DNA of 64,000 nucleotides from Geodermatophilus tzadiensis (GCF_003002915.1 NZ_PVTG01000012.1:103528-167527), one strand, 5' to 3'. Shown: positions 8,218-16,484, counted from the first letter of the stretch. Program-made: numbers and translations. Notes: generated from the letters alone by a model not told the origin.

Positions 8218-10289
8218 CGGGCGGCCCTCTCGATCAGCAGGTTCCCGGACGCGTCCACGGTCGCGGCGAAGCCGGGGTGCAGCGGCACGGTCGAGCCGAA
8301 CTCCTCCACGACCGCCGGGCCGCGGACGACGTCGCCGGGGGCCAGCAGCGTGCGGTCGTAGGTGGGTGTGGGCGCCCAGTCCTCGTCGAAGAGCACCGGC
8401 CGGGTGCCGGTGACGGCGCGCTCGGGTCCCCCGCTGCGGGCGGGCAGCGTCACGAGGTCGGGACGGCGGATCGGCCCGATCCCGGTGACCCGCAGGTTCA
8501 CCCACTCCACGGCCTGCCGCGGGTCGTCGCGGAGGTCGTAGCCGTAGAGCTGCCGGTGCGCGGCGTGGAAGGCGGCGGCCACGTCGTCGGCGGCCGCGGC
8601 GTCGAGCTCGCCGTCGGCCACCGGCACCCGCACCTCGAAGGCCTGCCCCACGTAGCGCAGGTCCGCCGTCCGCTGCACCACCTGCACGTCGCGCGCGAAG
8701 CCCTCGCCGTCCAGCGAGGCCCGCGCGCGGTCCTCCAGGGCGGCGAACGCCGCGCGGACCCGGTCGAGGTCGAGGTCGGCGTGCCGGCTGATCGCCGTCT
8801 GCACGTGGTCGTTGCGGACGTCGACGGTCAGCAGCCCGAACGCGCTGAGGTTGCCCGGGTCGGGCGGCACGAGCGTGCGGGGCAGGCCCAGGACGTCCAT
8901 CAGCCGGCAGGCCAGCAGCGAGCCGGACCCGCCGAAGGTGGTGAGCGTGAAGTCGCGGACGTCGAGGCCGCGGGCGACGGTCACCTGGCGCAGCGCGTTG
9001 GCCTGGTTCCACGCCGAGATCTCCAGGATGCCCAGCGCCGTGCGCTCCAGCGACAGCCCGAGCCGCTCGCCGAGCGAGGTCAGCCCGGCGCGGGCGGCGT
9101 CGGCCGACAGCGGGATCTCCCCGCCGAGCAGGTGCGGCGGGATCCGGCCGAGGACGACGTGCGCGTCGGTGACCGTGGGCTCGGTGCCGCCCGACGCGTA
9201 GCACAGGGGCCCGGGGTCGGCGCCGGCCGAGCGCGGGCCGACCTTGAGCGTGCCCTCGGGCGAGAGCCAGGCGATCGAGCCGCCCCCGGCGCCGACGGTG
9301 ACGACGTCGACCATCGGGACCTTCGACGGATAGGCGCCCACCGAGCCCTCGGTGGTCAGCGCCGGCTCACCGTCGACGACCACCGTGACGTCGGTGGAGG
9401 TGCCGCCGCCGTCGCAGGTGAGCACCCGGTCGAAGCCGGCGTGGCCCGCGACCAGCGCCGCGCCCAGCGCCCCGGCGGCCGGGCCGGACAGCATCGTGGT
9501 GATCGGCTGGTGCACCACCTCCTCGGCCGAGAGCACCCCGCCGTTGCTCTTCATCACGTGGAACGGCACGCCGGGCGCCAGCGCGTCGAGCCGCTCGCGG
9601 ATGCCGCGCACGTAGGCGGCCACCCGGGGCTTGACCGCGGCGTCGACCAGGGTGGTCACCGACCGCTCGTACTCGCGGTACTCGCGCAGCACCTGGCTGG
9701 AGATGCTGACGACGGCGTCGGGGTGTTCCCCGTGGAGCACGTCGAGCACGGCCCGCTCGTGGGCGTCGTCGGCGTAGGAGTGCAGCAGGCAGACGCCGAT
9801 CGTGGTCACCCCGGCGTCCCGGAAGAACCGCGCCGCCGCGACGGCGTCCTCGCGGCGGAACGGGCGGACCTCGGCGCCCGTGGGGTCGAGCCGGCCCCCG
9901 ACGGTGCGCACCAGGTCGGCGGGGACGATCCGCGGCGGCTTGACCCAGAAGTAGCTGTTGCCGTAGCCGTCGGGCACCGACTGGCGGGCGATCTCGAGCA
10001 CCGACTCGTAGCCCTCGGTGGTGATGAACCCGATGCGGTCCAGCCTGCCCTCGAGCAGCTGGTTGGTGGCCACCGTCGTCCCGTGGCTGACCGCGGTCAC
10101 CGCGCCGCCGTCGAGGCCCATGAGGTCGAGCACCTTGCGCACGCCGGCGAGGAAGCCCTCGGCGGGGTCGGCCGGGGTGGAGGGCGTCTTGGTGGTGGTC
10201 GTCGCCCCGGTGTCCTCGTCGACGGCGACCACGTCGGTGAAGGTGCCGCCGGTGTCGATGCCGATCCGGACCCGGCGACCCCCTGCCAT
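8214..10289 (-). CDS. hyuA: Hydantoinase A / oxoprolinase-family alpha subunit
   Basis: The 691-residue HyuA-family ATPase subunit has an actin/Hsp70-like nucleotide fold beginning IGIDTGGTFTDVVAVD at residues 9-24. Further family blocks are LLEGRLDRIGFITTEGYE, HVMKSNGGVLS and LTCDGGGTSTDV, the second phosphate loop. It forms the operon promoter-proximal gene of the hyuAB pair. ATG 10289 is preceded by TAAGGT, which could be either a weak ribosome-binding site or a -10 element. No hydantoin racemase or carbamoylase accompanies it, so a role other than hydantoin use is quite possible. Confidence 0.88.
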   Translation of the reverse strand: MAGGRRVRIGIDTGGTFTDVVAVDEDTGATTTTKTPSTPADPAEGFLAGVRKVLDLMGLDGGAVTAVSHGTTVATNQLLEGRLDRIGFITTEGYESVLEIARQSVPDGYGNSYFWVKPPRIVPADLVRTVGGRLDPTGAEVRPFRREDAVAAARFFRDAGVTTIGVCLLHSYADDAHERAVLDVLHGEHPDAVVSISSQVLREYREYERSVTTLVDAAVKPRVAAYVRGIRERLDALAPGVPFHVMKSNGGVLSAEEVVHQPITTMLSGPAAGALGAALVAGHAGFDRVLTCDGGGTSTDVTVVVDGEPALTTEGSVGAYPSKVPMVDVVTVGAGGGSIAWLSPEGTLKVGPRSAGADPGPLCYASGGTEPTVTDAHVVLGRIPPHLLGGEIPLSADAARAGLTSLGERLGLSLERTALGILEISAWNQANALRQVTVARGLDVRDFTLTTFGGSGSLLACRLMDVLGLPRTLVPPDPGNLSAFGLLTVDVRNDHVQTAISRHADLDLDRVRAAFAALEDRARASLDGEGFARDVQVVQRTADLRYVGQAFEVRVPVADGELDAAAADDVAAAFHAAHRQLYGYDLRDDPRQAVEWVNLRVTGIGPIRRPDLVTLPARSGGPERAVTGTRPVLFDEDWAPTPTYDRTLLAPGDVVRGPAVVEEFGSTVPLHPGFAATVDASGNLLIERAAR

Positions 10290-10337
10290 GGCTGGTTACC
10301 TTAGGGCTGAGACACCTCGCCGGGGAAGCGCCGGACG

Positions 10338-10538
10338 TCAGCGCTCCGCGGGCGCGTCCTCCGGGGAGGCGGTCGAGCGGCCGGCGTCCTCGACCGCGCC
10401 CCCGGCCGGGTTCGGGCGCGCCGCGTCGTCCGCGCCGGGACGCCCGGCGCCGTCCGTGCCGGGGCCGAGGTCGGTGACCTCGTCGAAGTCGCGCAGCGCG
10501 TCGTCGGGCGCCAGGAAGGCGTCGTCGGGGCCGGTCAT
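10338..10538 (-). CDS. Small acidic protein (66 aa)
   Basis: This 66-residue protein starts MTGPDDAFLAPDDALRDFDE with AGGGAGAG just upstream of its ATG. The N-terminal half is Asp-rich and could form a short helix; the C-terminal half is Ala/Gly/Pro-rich and probably disordered. No family is recognised. It diverges from the PAS-GGDEF gene. Confidence 0.5.
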   Translation of the reverse strand: MTGPDDAFLAPDDALRDFDEVTDLGPGTDGAGRPGADDAARPNPAGGAVEDAGRSTASPEDAPAER

Positions 10539-10703
10539 GGTCTCTCCCTCGGTCGGGCGGGCGTCCCCGGTGCGTACCCCGCGGGCACGGCACACGCGCG
10601 TGACCTCACGACACGCACCCCGTGCGGGATCGACGGGGCGGGTCTCCCGTGGTGTCATGCCCAGCAGCGTGCCTCCCGGGGCGCGAGCTCGCGAGGAGGC
10701 GAC

Positions 10704-10778
10704 ATGGCGAACAGGTGCACGGCCGGCCGGGCGGCGCCCCGTCCCGCGGGGGGCGGCCACCCCGGCGCCCCGGGCTGA
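10704..10778 (+). other. 24-codon upstream ORF abutting the GGDEF gene
   Basis: An ATG with a strong GAGGAGG ribosome-binding site opens a 24-codon frame (MANRCTAGRAAPRPAGGGHP...). It ends in TGA directly adjacent to the GTG start of the PAS-GGDEF gene and in the same frame. The GGDEF gene itself has no good ribosome-binding site. This could be a leader peptide working by termination-reinitiation, or a nonsense mutation that cut a short N-terminal extension off the gene. Confidence 0.4.
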
Positions 10779-11639
10779 GTGGACGGCCGACTCGCCCGCG
10801 AGTTCGTCGAGGGCACCGACGCCCTCGTCTGCGTCGTCGACGCCGAGGGGCGGCTCCTGCTGGCCAACCCCGCGCTGCAGCGGTTCACGGGGCGGGCGCC
10901 CGCGGAGCTCCTCGGTCGGCTGTTCGTCGACGTCTTCGTCGTCCCCGAGCACCGCGAGCTGGCCCTCGACGCCGTGGAGCGCGCCATCCTCACCGGCCGC
11001 GCCTTTCCGCAGGAGGGCGACTGGCTGACCGCCGACGGCGGCCGGCGGCTGGTCTCCATGCAGAACAACGTCCTCGTCGACGACGCCGGCCGGCCCTACG
11101 CGGTGGCCTGCGTCGGCATCGACGTCACCGACCGGCAGCGCCGCGAGGAGCTGCTCAGCGAGCGCGCCCGCACCGACCGGCTCACCGGCATCCCGAACCG
11201 CGGCACGTTCTTCGAGGAGCTCCAGCGCCACCTCGCACCCGACCGGCACGAGGTCTGCGGCGTGCTGTTCTGCGACCTCGACGGGTTCAAGAAGGTCAAC
11301 GACGACCACGGTCACGCGGTGGGCGACGCCGTCCTGGTCGAGGTCGCGGCGCGGCTGCGCGGCCTGGGCGGGTCCGGGGACGTCGTCGCGCGGTTCGGCG
11401 GTGACGAGTTCGTGGTGCTCTGTCCCGGCTGCGAGGACGAGGAACTGGCCCGGATCGCCGAGCGCGTCGGGGCGCAGGCCGACGTCCCCCTGCCCACGGC
11501 CGCGGGCCCGCTGGTGGTCGGCATGAGCGTCGGCAGCGCCGTCGGACGTCCCGGGGAGACGCCCGACGAGGTCATCGCCCGCGCGGACCGGTCGATGTAC
11601 GGGGCCAAGACGCGGCAGCGCCGCCGGTCACGGCGCTGA
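10779..11639 (+). CDS. PAS-GGDEF diguanylate cyclase
   Basis: The 286-residue soluble protein has a PAS domain (about residues 8-118) joined by a short helix to a GGDEF domain (~130-283). The catalytic GGDEF motif is intact at 207-211, and metal/phosphate residues FCDLDGFKKVND are present around 164-175. It should therefore make c-di-GMP from two GTP. The allosteric I-site RxxD is lost: Asp201 remains but the Arg position is Gly198, so product inhibition at this site is unlikely. GTG 10779 is taken because an in-frame TGA lies immediately before it. Confidence 0.85.
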   Translation: MDGRLAREFVEGTDALVCVVDAEGRLLLANPALQRFTGRAPAELLGRLFVDVFVVPEHRELALDAVERAILTGRAFPQEGDWLTADGGRRLVSMQNNVLVDDAGRPYAVACVGIDVTDRQRREELLSERARTDRLTGIPNRGTFFEELQRHLAPDRHEVCGVLFCDLDGFKKVNDDHGHAVGDAVLVEVAARLRGLGGSGDVVARFGGDEFVVLCPGCEDEELARIAERVGAQADVPLPTAAGPLVVGMSVGSAVGRPGETPDEVIARADRSMYGAKTRQRRRSRR

Positions 11640-11663
11640 TCTGCAGGGCCGGTCACGGCGCTG
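11623..11663. repeat. 16-bp direct repeat across convergent stops
   Basis: GCCGGTCACGGCGCTG occurs at 11623-11638 and again at 11648-11663, a 25-bp offset. The first copy encodes the last residues and stop of the GGDEF gene, and the second covers the stop of the DUF1707 gene. It looks like a small local duplication. Confidence 0.6.
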
Positions 11664-12099
11664 GGCGGCGGGGCCGGCCGATGCCGGTGGCGTAGAGGAC
11701 GGCGAGGACCGCCCCGGAGGGCGCGAACCAGACGAACCACGGGTGGACGGCGCCGTCGGCGAGGAACGAGACGAGCGTCCAGGCCACCACGTTCACCGCG
11801 ACGAGGCTGAGCCAGATCGTGCTGAGCACCCGCATGGCGGTGCCGCCGGCGGTGTCGGAGAACACCCGGTGCCGCGGGGCCGGCGGCGGCGGGGGCGGCG
11901 GCTCGGGCAGGTCCCGGGTGATGCGGTCGAGCTCGCCGCGGGTGCGGGCCGCCCAGACCGCGCGCGCCCGCTCGTCGAACTCGGCCAGGTCGAGCTGGCC
12001 GTGCCCCACCGCCCGGCGCAGCCGCTCCTGCACGGCGCTGCGCTCGACGTCGGAGACCCGCAGTTCCTCGGCACGGACCGGTTCACCCATGCCCGGCAT
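11653..12099 (-). CDS. DUF1707 (SHOCT-like) two-helix membrane protein
   Basis: The 148-residue protein has an N-terminal DUF1707 domain at about residues 10-65. Its signature is LRVSDVERSAVQERL followed by GQLDLAEFDERARAVWAARTRGEL. A Pro-rich linker follows, then two transmembrane helices (~88-112 and ~120-140). DUF1707 proteins are common, uncharacterised actinobacterial membrane proteins. An internal ATG giving MGEPVRAEELRVSD is an alternative start. It is convergent with the GGDEF gene. Confidence 0.75.
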   Translation of the reverse strand: MPGMGEPVRAEELRVSDVERSAVQERLRRAVGHGQLDLAEFDERARAVWAARTRGELDRITRDLPEPPPPPPPAPRHRVFSDTAGGTAMRVLSTIWLSLVAVNVVAWTLVSFLADGAVHPWFVWFAPSGAVLAVLYATGIGRPRRPAP

Positions 12100-12156
12100 C
12101 GTGGCACCGGCGGCCGCCTCCCGGGGTCCGTCGTCCGGTGGACGGCGGGGTAGCGG

Positions 12157-13245
12157 TCAGCTGAGCTCGACGGCCTTCAGCCGGGCGCCGCGGGCGGCGG
12201 CCAGCCGCTCGGCCTGCTCGCCGACCGCCGCCCGGAGCGCGGAGGACACCGGCACCCAGGGGTCGACGGCCACGGTCAGCGACGCCCCGGACTTCCGCGG
12301 CCGCCACAGCCCGGCCAGCTCGCCGTCGTGCAGCACCGCGCCGGGCCGGCCGAGCGTGGGCCAGGTGGCCTTCCGCCGCGCGGGGTCGGCGACCAGCGTC
12401 TCGCGGTCGCGGGCCTGCAGGAGGAGGTCGAACGGGCCGAGCAGCCGGGTGACCGCCGGCGCGGGCGCGCCCGGCCGCTCGGCGTCCGCGGCGAGCAGCC
12501 AGCGCCGCTCGCCGTCCACGTCGACCTCGACGACGTCCTGGGGCCAGTGGGCCCGGACCTCGCTCACCGGCGCGTCGAGGTAGCCGGCCACGTGCTGCGG
12601 GGTGGCCGGGCCGAGCAGGTGCAGGTACGCGCGGACGACGTCGAGCCGCTCCGGCACGGTGTCCGCCGGTGCGAACCCCAGGATCGGCTGGAGCACCGGC
12701 GGCGAGGTGCCCGGCTGCAGCTCCAGCCCCGCGCGCAGCGCCGCCAGCCGGAACGGCTGCTCGTACAGGTGCACCGCGTCACAGGGGCGGCAGTACCGGT
12801 TGTAGGGAGCCTCCATCGCGTCGGACAGCCGCCGCGACATCTCGCCCTTGACCGTCGGCGCGGTCACGATCTCCCGCATCTGCCCGGCGATCCGGTCCAG
12901 CGCGGTCAGCACCGGGATGCCCGCGGCCTTCAGCGGCCGGGCCGCGTCGAACACCCGCTTGGCCGCGTCGGCCTCGGAGAACGGCGCGGTCGCGGTGGCC
13001 ACGGCGGGCAGGTCGGCGCGGCGGTACAGGTGCGGGGCGCCGCGCAGGGTCCAGACGGTCGCCAGCTCCCCGGGTCCCGGGACGGCGCCGCGGTTGGCCA
13101 ACGCCCACAGCCCACCGTCGGGCCCGGTGTCCTGCACCCCGAGGTCGAGGACGGCGGTGTCGGCGACCGTGCCGGTGTCGCGGTCCAGCTGCTGCGTGGC
13201 GACGCGGAGGGCCAGCACGTCCCGGGCGGTCGCGGAGGAGGGCAC
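12157..13245 (-). CDS. Winged-helix DNA-binding domain protein (AlkZ/DUF1006-like)
   Basis: The 362-residue protein resembles the HTH_42/winged-helix family that includes the AlkZ/YcaQ DNA glycosylases. Recognisable parts are the RVATQQLDRD start, APHLYRRADLPAV near 69-81, a HLYEQPFRLAALRAG block near 160-174 and VTRLLGPFDLLLQARDRE near 283-300. AlkZ proteins unhook interstrand crosslinks. Whether this member has glycosylase residues cannot be settled here. GTG 13245 gives MPSSATARDVLALR; the frame upstream has no similarity. It diverges from the GNAT gene over a perfect 18-bp inverted repeat. Confidence 0.75.
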   Translation of the reverse strand: MPSSATARDVLALRVATQQLDRDTGTVADTAVLDLGVQDTGPDGGLWALANRGAVPGPGELATVWTLRGAPHLYRRADLPAVATATAPFSEADAAKRVFDAARPLKAAGIPVLTALDRIAGQMREIVTAPTVKGEMSRRLSDAMEAPYNRYCRPCDAVHLYEQPFRLAALRAGLELQPGTSPPVLQPILGFAPADTVPERLDVVRAYLHLLGPATPQHVAGYLDAPVSEVRAHWPQDVVEVDVDGERRWLLAADAERPGAPAPAVTRLLGPFDLLLQARDRETLVADPARRKATWPTLGRPGAVLHDGELAGLWRPRKSGASLTVAVDPWVPVSSALRAAVGEQAERLAAARGARLKAVELS

Positions 13246-13275
13246 GCGGGCACGGTAGGGGGAGCGGCCGACGAG

Positions 13276-13325
13276 TGTGCCCCTGCCGGGCCCTCGGGGA
13301 CCGCGGTGGGCCCGGCAGGGGCACA
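13276..13325. repeat. Perfect 18-bp inverted repeat with 14-nt spacer
   Basis: TGTGCCCCTGCCGGGCCC at 13276-13293 is exactly complementary to 13308-13325. It lies between two diverging starts, so it cannot be a terminator for either neighbour. It could be a REP-like dispersed element, a large operator or a cruciform-forming site. Confidence 0.7.
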
Positions 13326-13377
13326 GTCGCCCGGTTCCGGGTCGTGCAGGGGTGGGCCGTCCGGGGTCCGGGGCGCC

Positions 13378-13383
13378 TAGCCT
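13378..13383 (+). promoter_or_regulatory. -10 element (TAGCCT) of leaderless GNAT gene
   Basis: TAGCCT ends 6 nt before the GTG at 13390, and no Shine-Dalgarno sequence is present, fitting leaderless transcription. Confidence 0.5.
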
Positions 13384-13389
13384 GGCGCG

Positions 13390-13944
13390 GTGCTCGACGG
13401 GGCGGTGACCTTCCGACCGCTGACGCGCGCCGACCTCGGCCTGCTGGCGCGGTGGCTGGCGGAGCCGCTGGTCGCCCGCTGGTGGGCGCACCGGACGACG
13501 CCCGAGGCGGTCGAGGCCGACTTCGGCCCGTGCATCGACGGCACGGACCCGGCCGAGGTGCTGCTCGCGCTCGCCGGCGGCCGCCCGTTCGGGCTGGTGC
13601 AGCGCTACCGCATCGCCGACTTCCCGGAGTACGTCGCCGAGCTGTCGGCGGTGGTCGACGTGCCTCCGCGGGCGCTGTCGATCGACTACCTGATCGGCGA
13701 GCCCGACGTGCGCGGCGGGGGAGCGGGGACGGCGATGCTGCGGGCCCTCGTCGCCGACTGCTGGACGGCGTACCCGGATGCCGACGCCGTCCTGGTGCCG
13801 GTGGCCGCGGGCAACGTCGCGTCGTGGAAGGCGCTGGAGAAGGCCGGCTTCACCCGGGTCGCGGAGGGACCGCTCACGCCGGACAACCCGGTCGACCCGC
13901 CCGACCACGTCGTCTCCCTGCTGCGCCGGCCGCCCGGCGCGTGA
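13390..13944 (+). CDS. GNAT acetyltransferase, AAC(6')-like
   Basis: The 184-residue GNAT-fold protein resembles aminoglycoside 6'-N-acetyltransferase type I/RimJ-like enzymes. The N-terminus reads VTFRPLTRADLGLLARWL. A central LSIDYLIGEPDVRGGGAGTAML block (~100-121) contains the acetyl-CoA pyrophosphate loop (RGGGAGT), and NVASWKALEKAGF follows near 140. In many soil actinobacteria such proteins acetylate unknown amines, so drug resistance should not be assumed. The start is leaderless. It is convergent with the EAL gene, with 3 bp between stops. Confidence 0.8.
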   Translation: MLDGAVTFRPLTRADLGLLARWLAEPLVARWWAHRTTPEAVEADFGPCIDGTDPAEVLLALAGGRPFGLVQRYRIADFPEYVAELSAVVDVPPRALSIDYLIGEPDVRGGGAGTAMLRALVADCWTAYPDADAVLVPVAAGNVASWKALEKAGFTRVAEGPLTPDNPVDPPDHVVSLLRRPPGA

Positions 13945-13947
13945 GGG

Positions 13948-15153
13948 TCAGGCCGGCTGCTCCAGCCGGGGCCGCGGCAGCGCGGCGGGGACCAGCGCCT
14001 CCGGCGGGCCGGGACGGCCGAAGTACCAGCCCTGCCCCAGGTCGACGCCCAGCTCGTGCAGCGCAGCGGCCTCCTCGCCGGTCTCGATGCCCTCGGCGAC
14101 CACGGTGACCCCGCAGCCGTGGCCGAAGGTGACCAGCGACTCGACCAGCTTGGCCAGTACCGGGTCGGTGTGCAGGCCGCTGACGATGCTGCGGTCCATC
14201 TTGATGACGTCGGGCGAGGTCACCACGATGTGCCGCAGGCTGGAGAAGCCGGCGCCGACGTCGTCGATGGCCAGCCGCATCCCGGCGGCGCGGAACGGGA
14301 CCAGGGCGGTGGTGAGGGCGTCGTAGTCCTCGACGGGGTCGTGCTCGGAGAGCTCGAGGAGGATGCGGGGCAGCGGCAGGGTGTGCATCAGCGCGGAGAA
14401 CTCCGGCGTGAGCAGTGTCTCCGGCGAGACGTTCATGGCCACGTAGCCGTCCACACGGGACAGGTGCTCGGCGGCCCGCCGCAGCGCGAGCAGCTCCACC
14501 TCGTGCCCGCGGCCGATGCTGTGCGCCTCCTCGAAGACGACGTCGGGGGCCTTGCCCCAGTCGGCGGGGAAGCGGCTGAGCGCCTCGGCGCCGACGCGGG
14601 CGCCGGTGTCCAGGGAGACGATCGGCTGCAGGACGACGCTCGGCCCGCCGGCGGCGACCAGGGGCCCGAGCCGGCCGTCGATGTCGTCGCGCCGCTGCTG
14701 CTCGCGCAGCTCCGGCTCGATGACCACCGCGGCGGCCGACGCGAGGACCTTCATCAGGGCCTCGTCGCGGGTGGTCAGCTCCTTGTCGGAGGTGAAGCCG
14801 AACGCGCAGAAGGTGCCGTAGAGGCTGCCGTCGGACAGCGTGACCGGCGTCGACACGTAGCTGCGGATGCGCGGGATGCGCGCCGAGGGCAGCGACATCG
14901 CCAGCGGGTACTTCTTCACGTCGTCGATGACCGGCGGCAGCCTGCCGTCGAGGATCGCCTGGCAGAACGACGTCTCCTGGACGACCTTCGCGCCCTCCTG
15001 GACCAGCACCGGCACCCGGGTGTCGACCACCTCGAGGTGCTGGGTGGTGCCGTCCATCCGGGTCAGGAACGCCACCGGCATGTGCAGCGACTTCCTCGCC
15101 GTGTGCAGCAGCTCGGCCACCTGCTGCTCGGCGTCGGTGCGCGTCTTGCCCAT
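13948..15153 (-). CDS. GAF-EAL c-di-GMP phosphodiesterase (copy 1)
   Basis: The 401-residue cytosolic protein has a GAF domain (about 10-150) and an EAL domain (~165-395). EAL residues are present: GAEALSRF (190-195), MNVSPETLL, LELSEHDPVED, the loop-6 motif as AIDDVGAGFSSL instead of DDFGTGYSS, KMDRSIV and VVAEGIET. Most metal ligands and the catalytic Lys are therefore kept. It probably hydrolyses c-di-GMP to pGpG under GAF control. The ATG at 15153 is followed directly by the GAF-leading helix. A close paralogue of the same architecture and almost the same length lies at 37316-38518. Confidence 0.87.
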   Translation of the reverse strand: MGKTRTDAEQQVAELLHTARKSLHMPVAFLTRMDGTTQHLEVVDTRVPVLVQEGAKVVQETSFCQAILDGRLPPVIDDVKKYPLAMSLPSARIPRIRSYVSTPVTLSDGSLYGTFCAFGFTSDKELTTRDEALMKVLASAAAVVIEPELREQQRRDDIDGRLGPLVAAGGPSVVLQPIVSLDTGARVGAEALSRFPADWGKAPDVVFEEAHSIGRGHEVELLALRRAAEHLSRVDGYVAMNVSPETLLTPEFSALMHTLPLPRILLELSEHDPVEDYDALTTALVPFRAAGMRLAIDDVGAGFSSLRHIVVTSPDVIKMDRSIVSGLHTDPVLAKLVESLVTFGHGCGVTVVAEGIETGEEAAALHELGVDLGQGWYFGRPGPPEALVPAALPRPRLEQPA

Positions 15154-15281
15154 GGTGTGCTCCCGTCCGGTGGCTGTCCCCCTCCCTTCGACACCGGCGG
15201 TGCGCCGCTGGACCGGCGCCCGCCGGGCCTCACCCCGAGGGGTGGGGACCCGGCGGGCGGGTGGTCCGGTACGCGTCGGGC

Positions 15282-15863
15282 TCAGTACCAGTTGTTGGCC
15301 TGGAAGTGGGCCCAGGCCGCACAGGCGCTGCCGTACCGGTTCTCGACGTAGATCAGCCCGGCGTCGATCTGCCGGTAGGGGTCCGACGTCTTCGCGATGC
15401 CGGTGCTCGCCCACGTCGAGTCGAGGAACTGCGCGATGCCGTACGCGGTGCTCGTCGGGTTCTGCGCGTTCGGGTTCCACCCGCTCTCGGCCTCCCAGAG
15501 CTGCTCGAGGCAGCCGAACTGGGTGGCGTCGCCGAGCTTGCCGGCCGCGTAGTCCTTGTAGGCCTGCTCGCCGGTGGCGGCCGGGGCGGGCGCCGGAGCC
15601 GGGGCGGGCGCCGGGGCCGGCGCGGGAGCGGGAGCCGGCGCGGGGGCCGGCGCTGCCTCGGGTGCGGCAGCGCCGTCGCGCCCGCCGCCGTCGCTCCACC
15701 CGCCGGACGGGCCGGAGCCGCCGCGGCCCCACTCGTCGGCCTGGGCGGTCGACTGCCCGGCGAAGGTGAGCGCCAGGGCCATGGCCCCGGTGGCGGTGAG
15801 CAGGTGCAGGGCCCGGCGGCGCGGGCGGGTGTGGGCGTGCTGGATCGCGGTGCGTGCGTGCAT
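15282..15863 (-). CDS. Secreted SLT/Rpf-like cell-wall hydrolase
   Basis: The 193-residue exported protein has an Arg-rich N-region and hydrophobic core at residues ~18-35, with cleavage likely after AQA near 42. A Gly/Ser-rich segment and a Pro-Ala repeat tract (~65-95) follow, then a C-terminal SLT-like domain. The domain's LWEAESGWNPNAQNPTSTAYGIAQFL includes the catalytic Glu region, and it ends ACAAWAHFQANNWY. This arrangement is typical of actinobacterial transglycosylases related to resuscitation-promoting factors, which cut peptidoglycan. AGGAGG precedes the ATG. A c-di-AMP riboswitch about 240 nt upstream should control it. Confidence 0.85.
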   Translation of the reverse strand: MHARTAIQHAHTRPRRRALHLLTATGAMALALTFAGQSTAQADEWGRGGSGPSGGWSDGGGRDGAAAPEAAPAPAPAPAPAPAPAPAPAPAPAPAATGEQAYKDYAAGKLGDATQFGCLEQLWEAESGWNPNAQNPTSTAYGIAQFLDSTWASTGIAKTSDPYRQIDAGLIYVENRYGSACAAWAHFQANNWY

Positions 15864-16100
15864 GGAGTCGTCCTCCTGGAGGCGCGGACGTGCGGCACCG
15901 TCGTCGGACGGCGCTGCAGCGGTCGGGCGGGGCAGGGGTCGTCAGCCGGGCGTGCGGCACCGGCCGGACACGGGGGTCCGGCTGAGGGCGCCGTGCGACG
16001 GCTGTGCGTGCTGGGTGGACAGGCGGGAGCGCGACGGTCCCAGGCCTGCGGGCGCGGGGGCGGGAGGCCCCGGGCGCGGTTGTTCTCCGTTTCTCCCCTG

Positions 16101-16233
16101 GCCGCCTACCGGGTGAGCTGACGGGTTCGGGCTGGGAGTGCCCTACCCGCTGCCGGGATCGCCGACAGCGGGACTCACCCCGGTGGTGCTGGTGGGTCCC
16201 CGGCTCGCACTCGGGGGAGCGCGACTCGGCGGC
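16101..16233 (-). ncRNA. c-di-AMP riboswitch (ydaO-yuaA type) aptamer
   Basis: On the minus strand the sequence shows GCCGGGGACCCACC, CGGGGTGAGTCC, GGTAGGGCACTCC and the hallmark CCCGAACCCGTCAGCTCACC followed by CGGTAGGCGGC. These match in order the conserved blocks of the ydaO-yuaA leader, which binds cyclic di-AMP. The closing P1 helix is visible as GCCGCC at the 5' end and GGCGGC at the 3' end. It lies ~237 nt upstream of the Rpf-like wall hydrolase, the gene class this riboswitch controls in Actinobacteria. The OFF mechanism is not obvious; the ~230-nt leader contains small hairpins but no U-rich terminator. Confidence 0.85.
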
Positions 16234-16284
16234 ATCCGGTGCGGGGCCCCCGGGAGGGAGCGAGACGTCCGACCGGACGCCGAA

Positions 16285-16313
16285 ACGCTAGGGACGGGAC
16301 CGGTCCGTGACAA
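16285..16313 (-). promoter_or_regulatory. Promoter of riboswitch/wall hydrolase transcript
   Basis: On the minus strand TTGTCA (16313-16308) and TAGCGT (16290-16285) are separated by exactly 17 bp, a good housekeeping sigma match. Predicted transcription starts ~45 nt before the aptamer. Confidence 0.6.
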
Positions 16314-16413
16314 TCCCGTGACCTGAACCGGCGGCCGAGGCACGCGACAGGCCGACGTCGCCAACCGGACCGCGCTGGACCGGTCACCCCCCGCGACGGT
16401 GAGGGCCGGACGC

Positions 16414-16455
16414 GACGCGGCCGCCGGGTCCCCGTGGGGTCCCGGCGGCCGCGTC
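16414..16455. terminator. Long GC hairpin ending the polyketide operon
   Basis: Arms of 20 nt (16414-16433 and 16436-16455) pair with a single mismatch around a 2-nt loop. It lies 30 bp past the stop of the last polyketide-operon gene and has no T run, as is usual for actinobacterial terminators. The symmetric hairpin could act in both directions. Confidence 0.6.
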
Positions 16456-16484
16456 GGAGGGCGCCCGGTGTCCGGCGCCCGGTG

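Noticed and set aside
6349..10289. Placing hyuAB in the pyrimidine breakdown island as hydantoinase
   Set aside because: It is 34 kb away, lacks the shared promoter element, and the HyuA/HyuB family covers many unrelated substrates.
13390..13944. Aminoglycoside resistance gene
   Set aside because: Only general AAC(6')-like GNAT similarity is visible, with no resistance context.
15600..15660. Pro-Ala/Gly-Ala repeat read as a separate repeat protein on the plus strand
   Set aside because: It is the reverse frame of the Pro-Ala linker of the secreted wall hydrolase.
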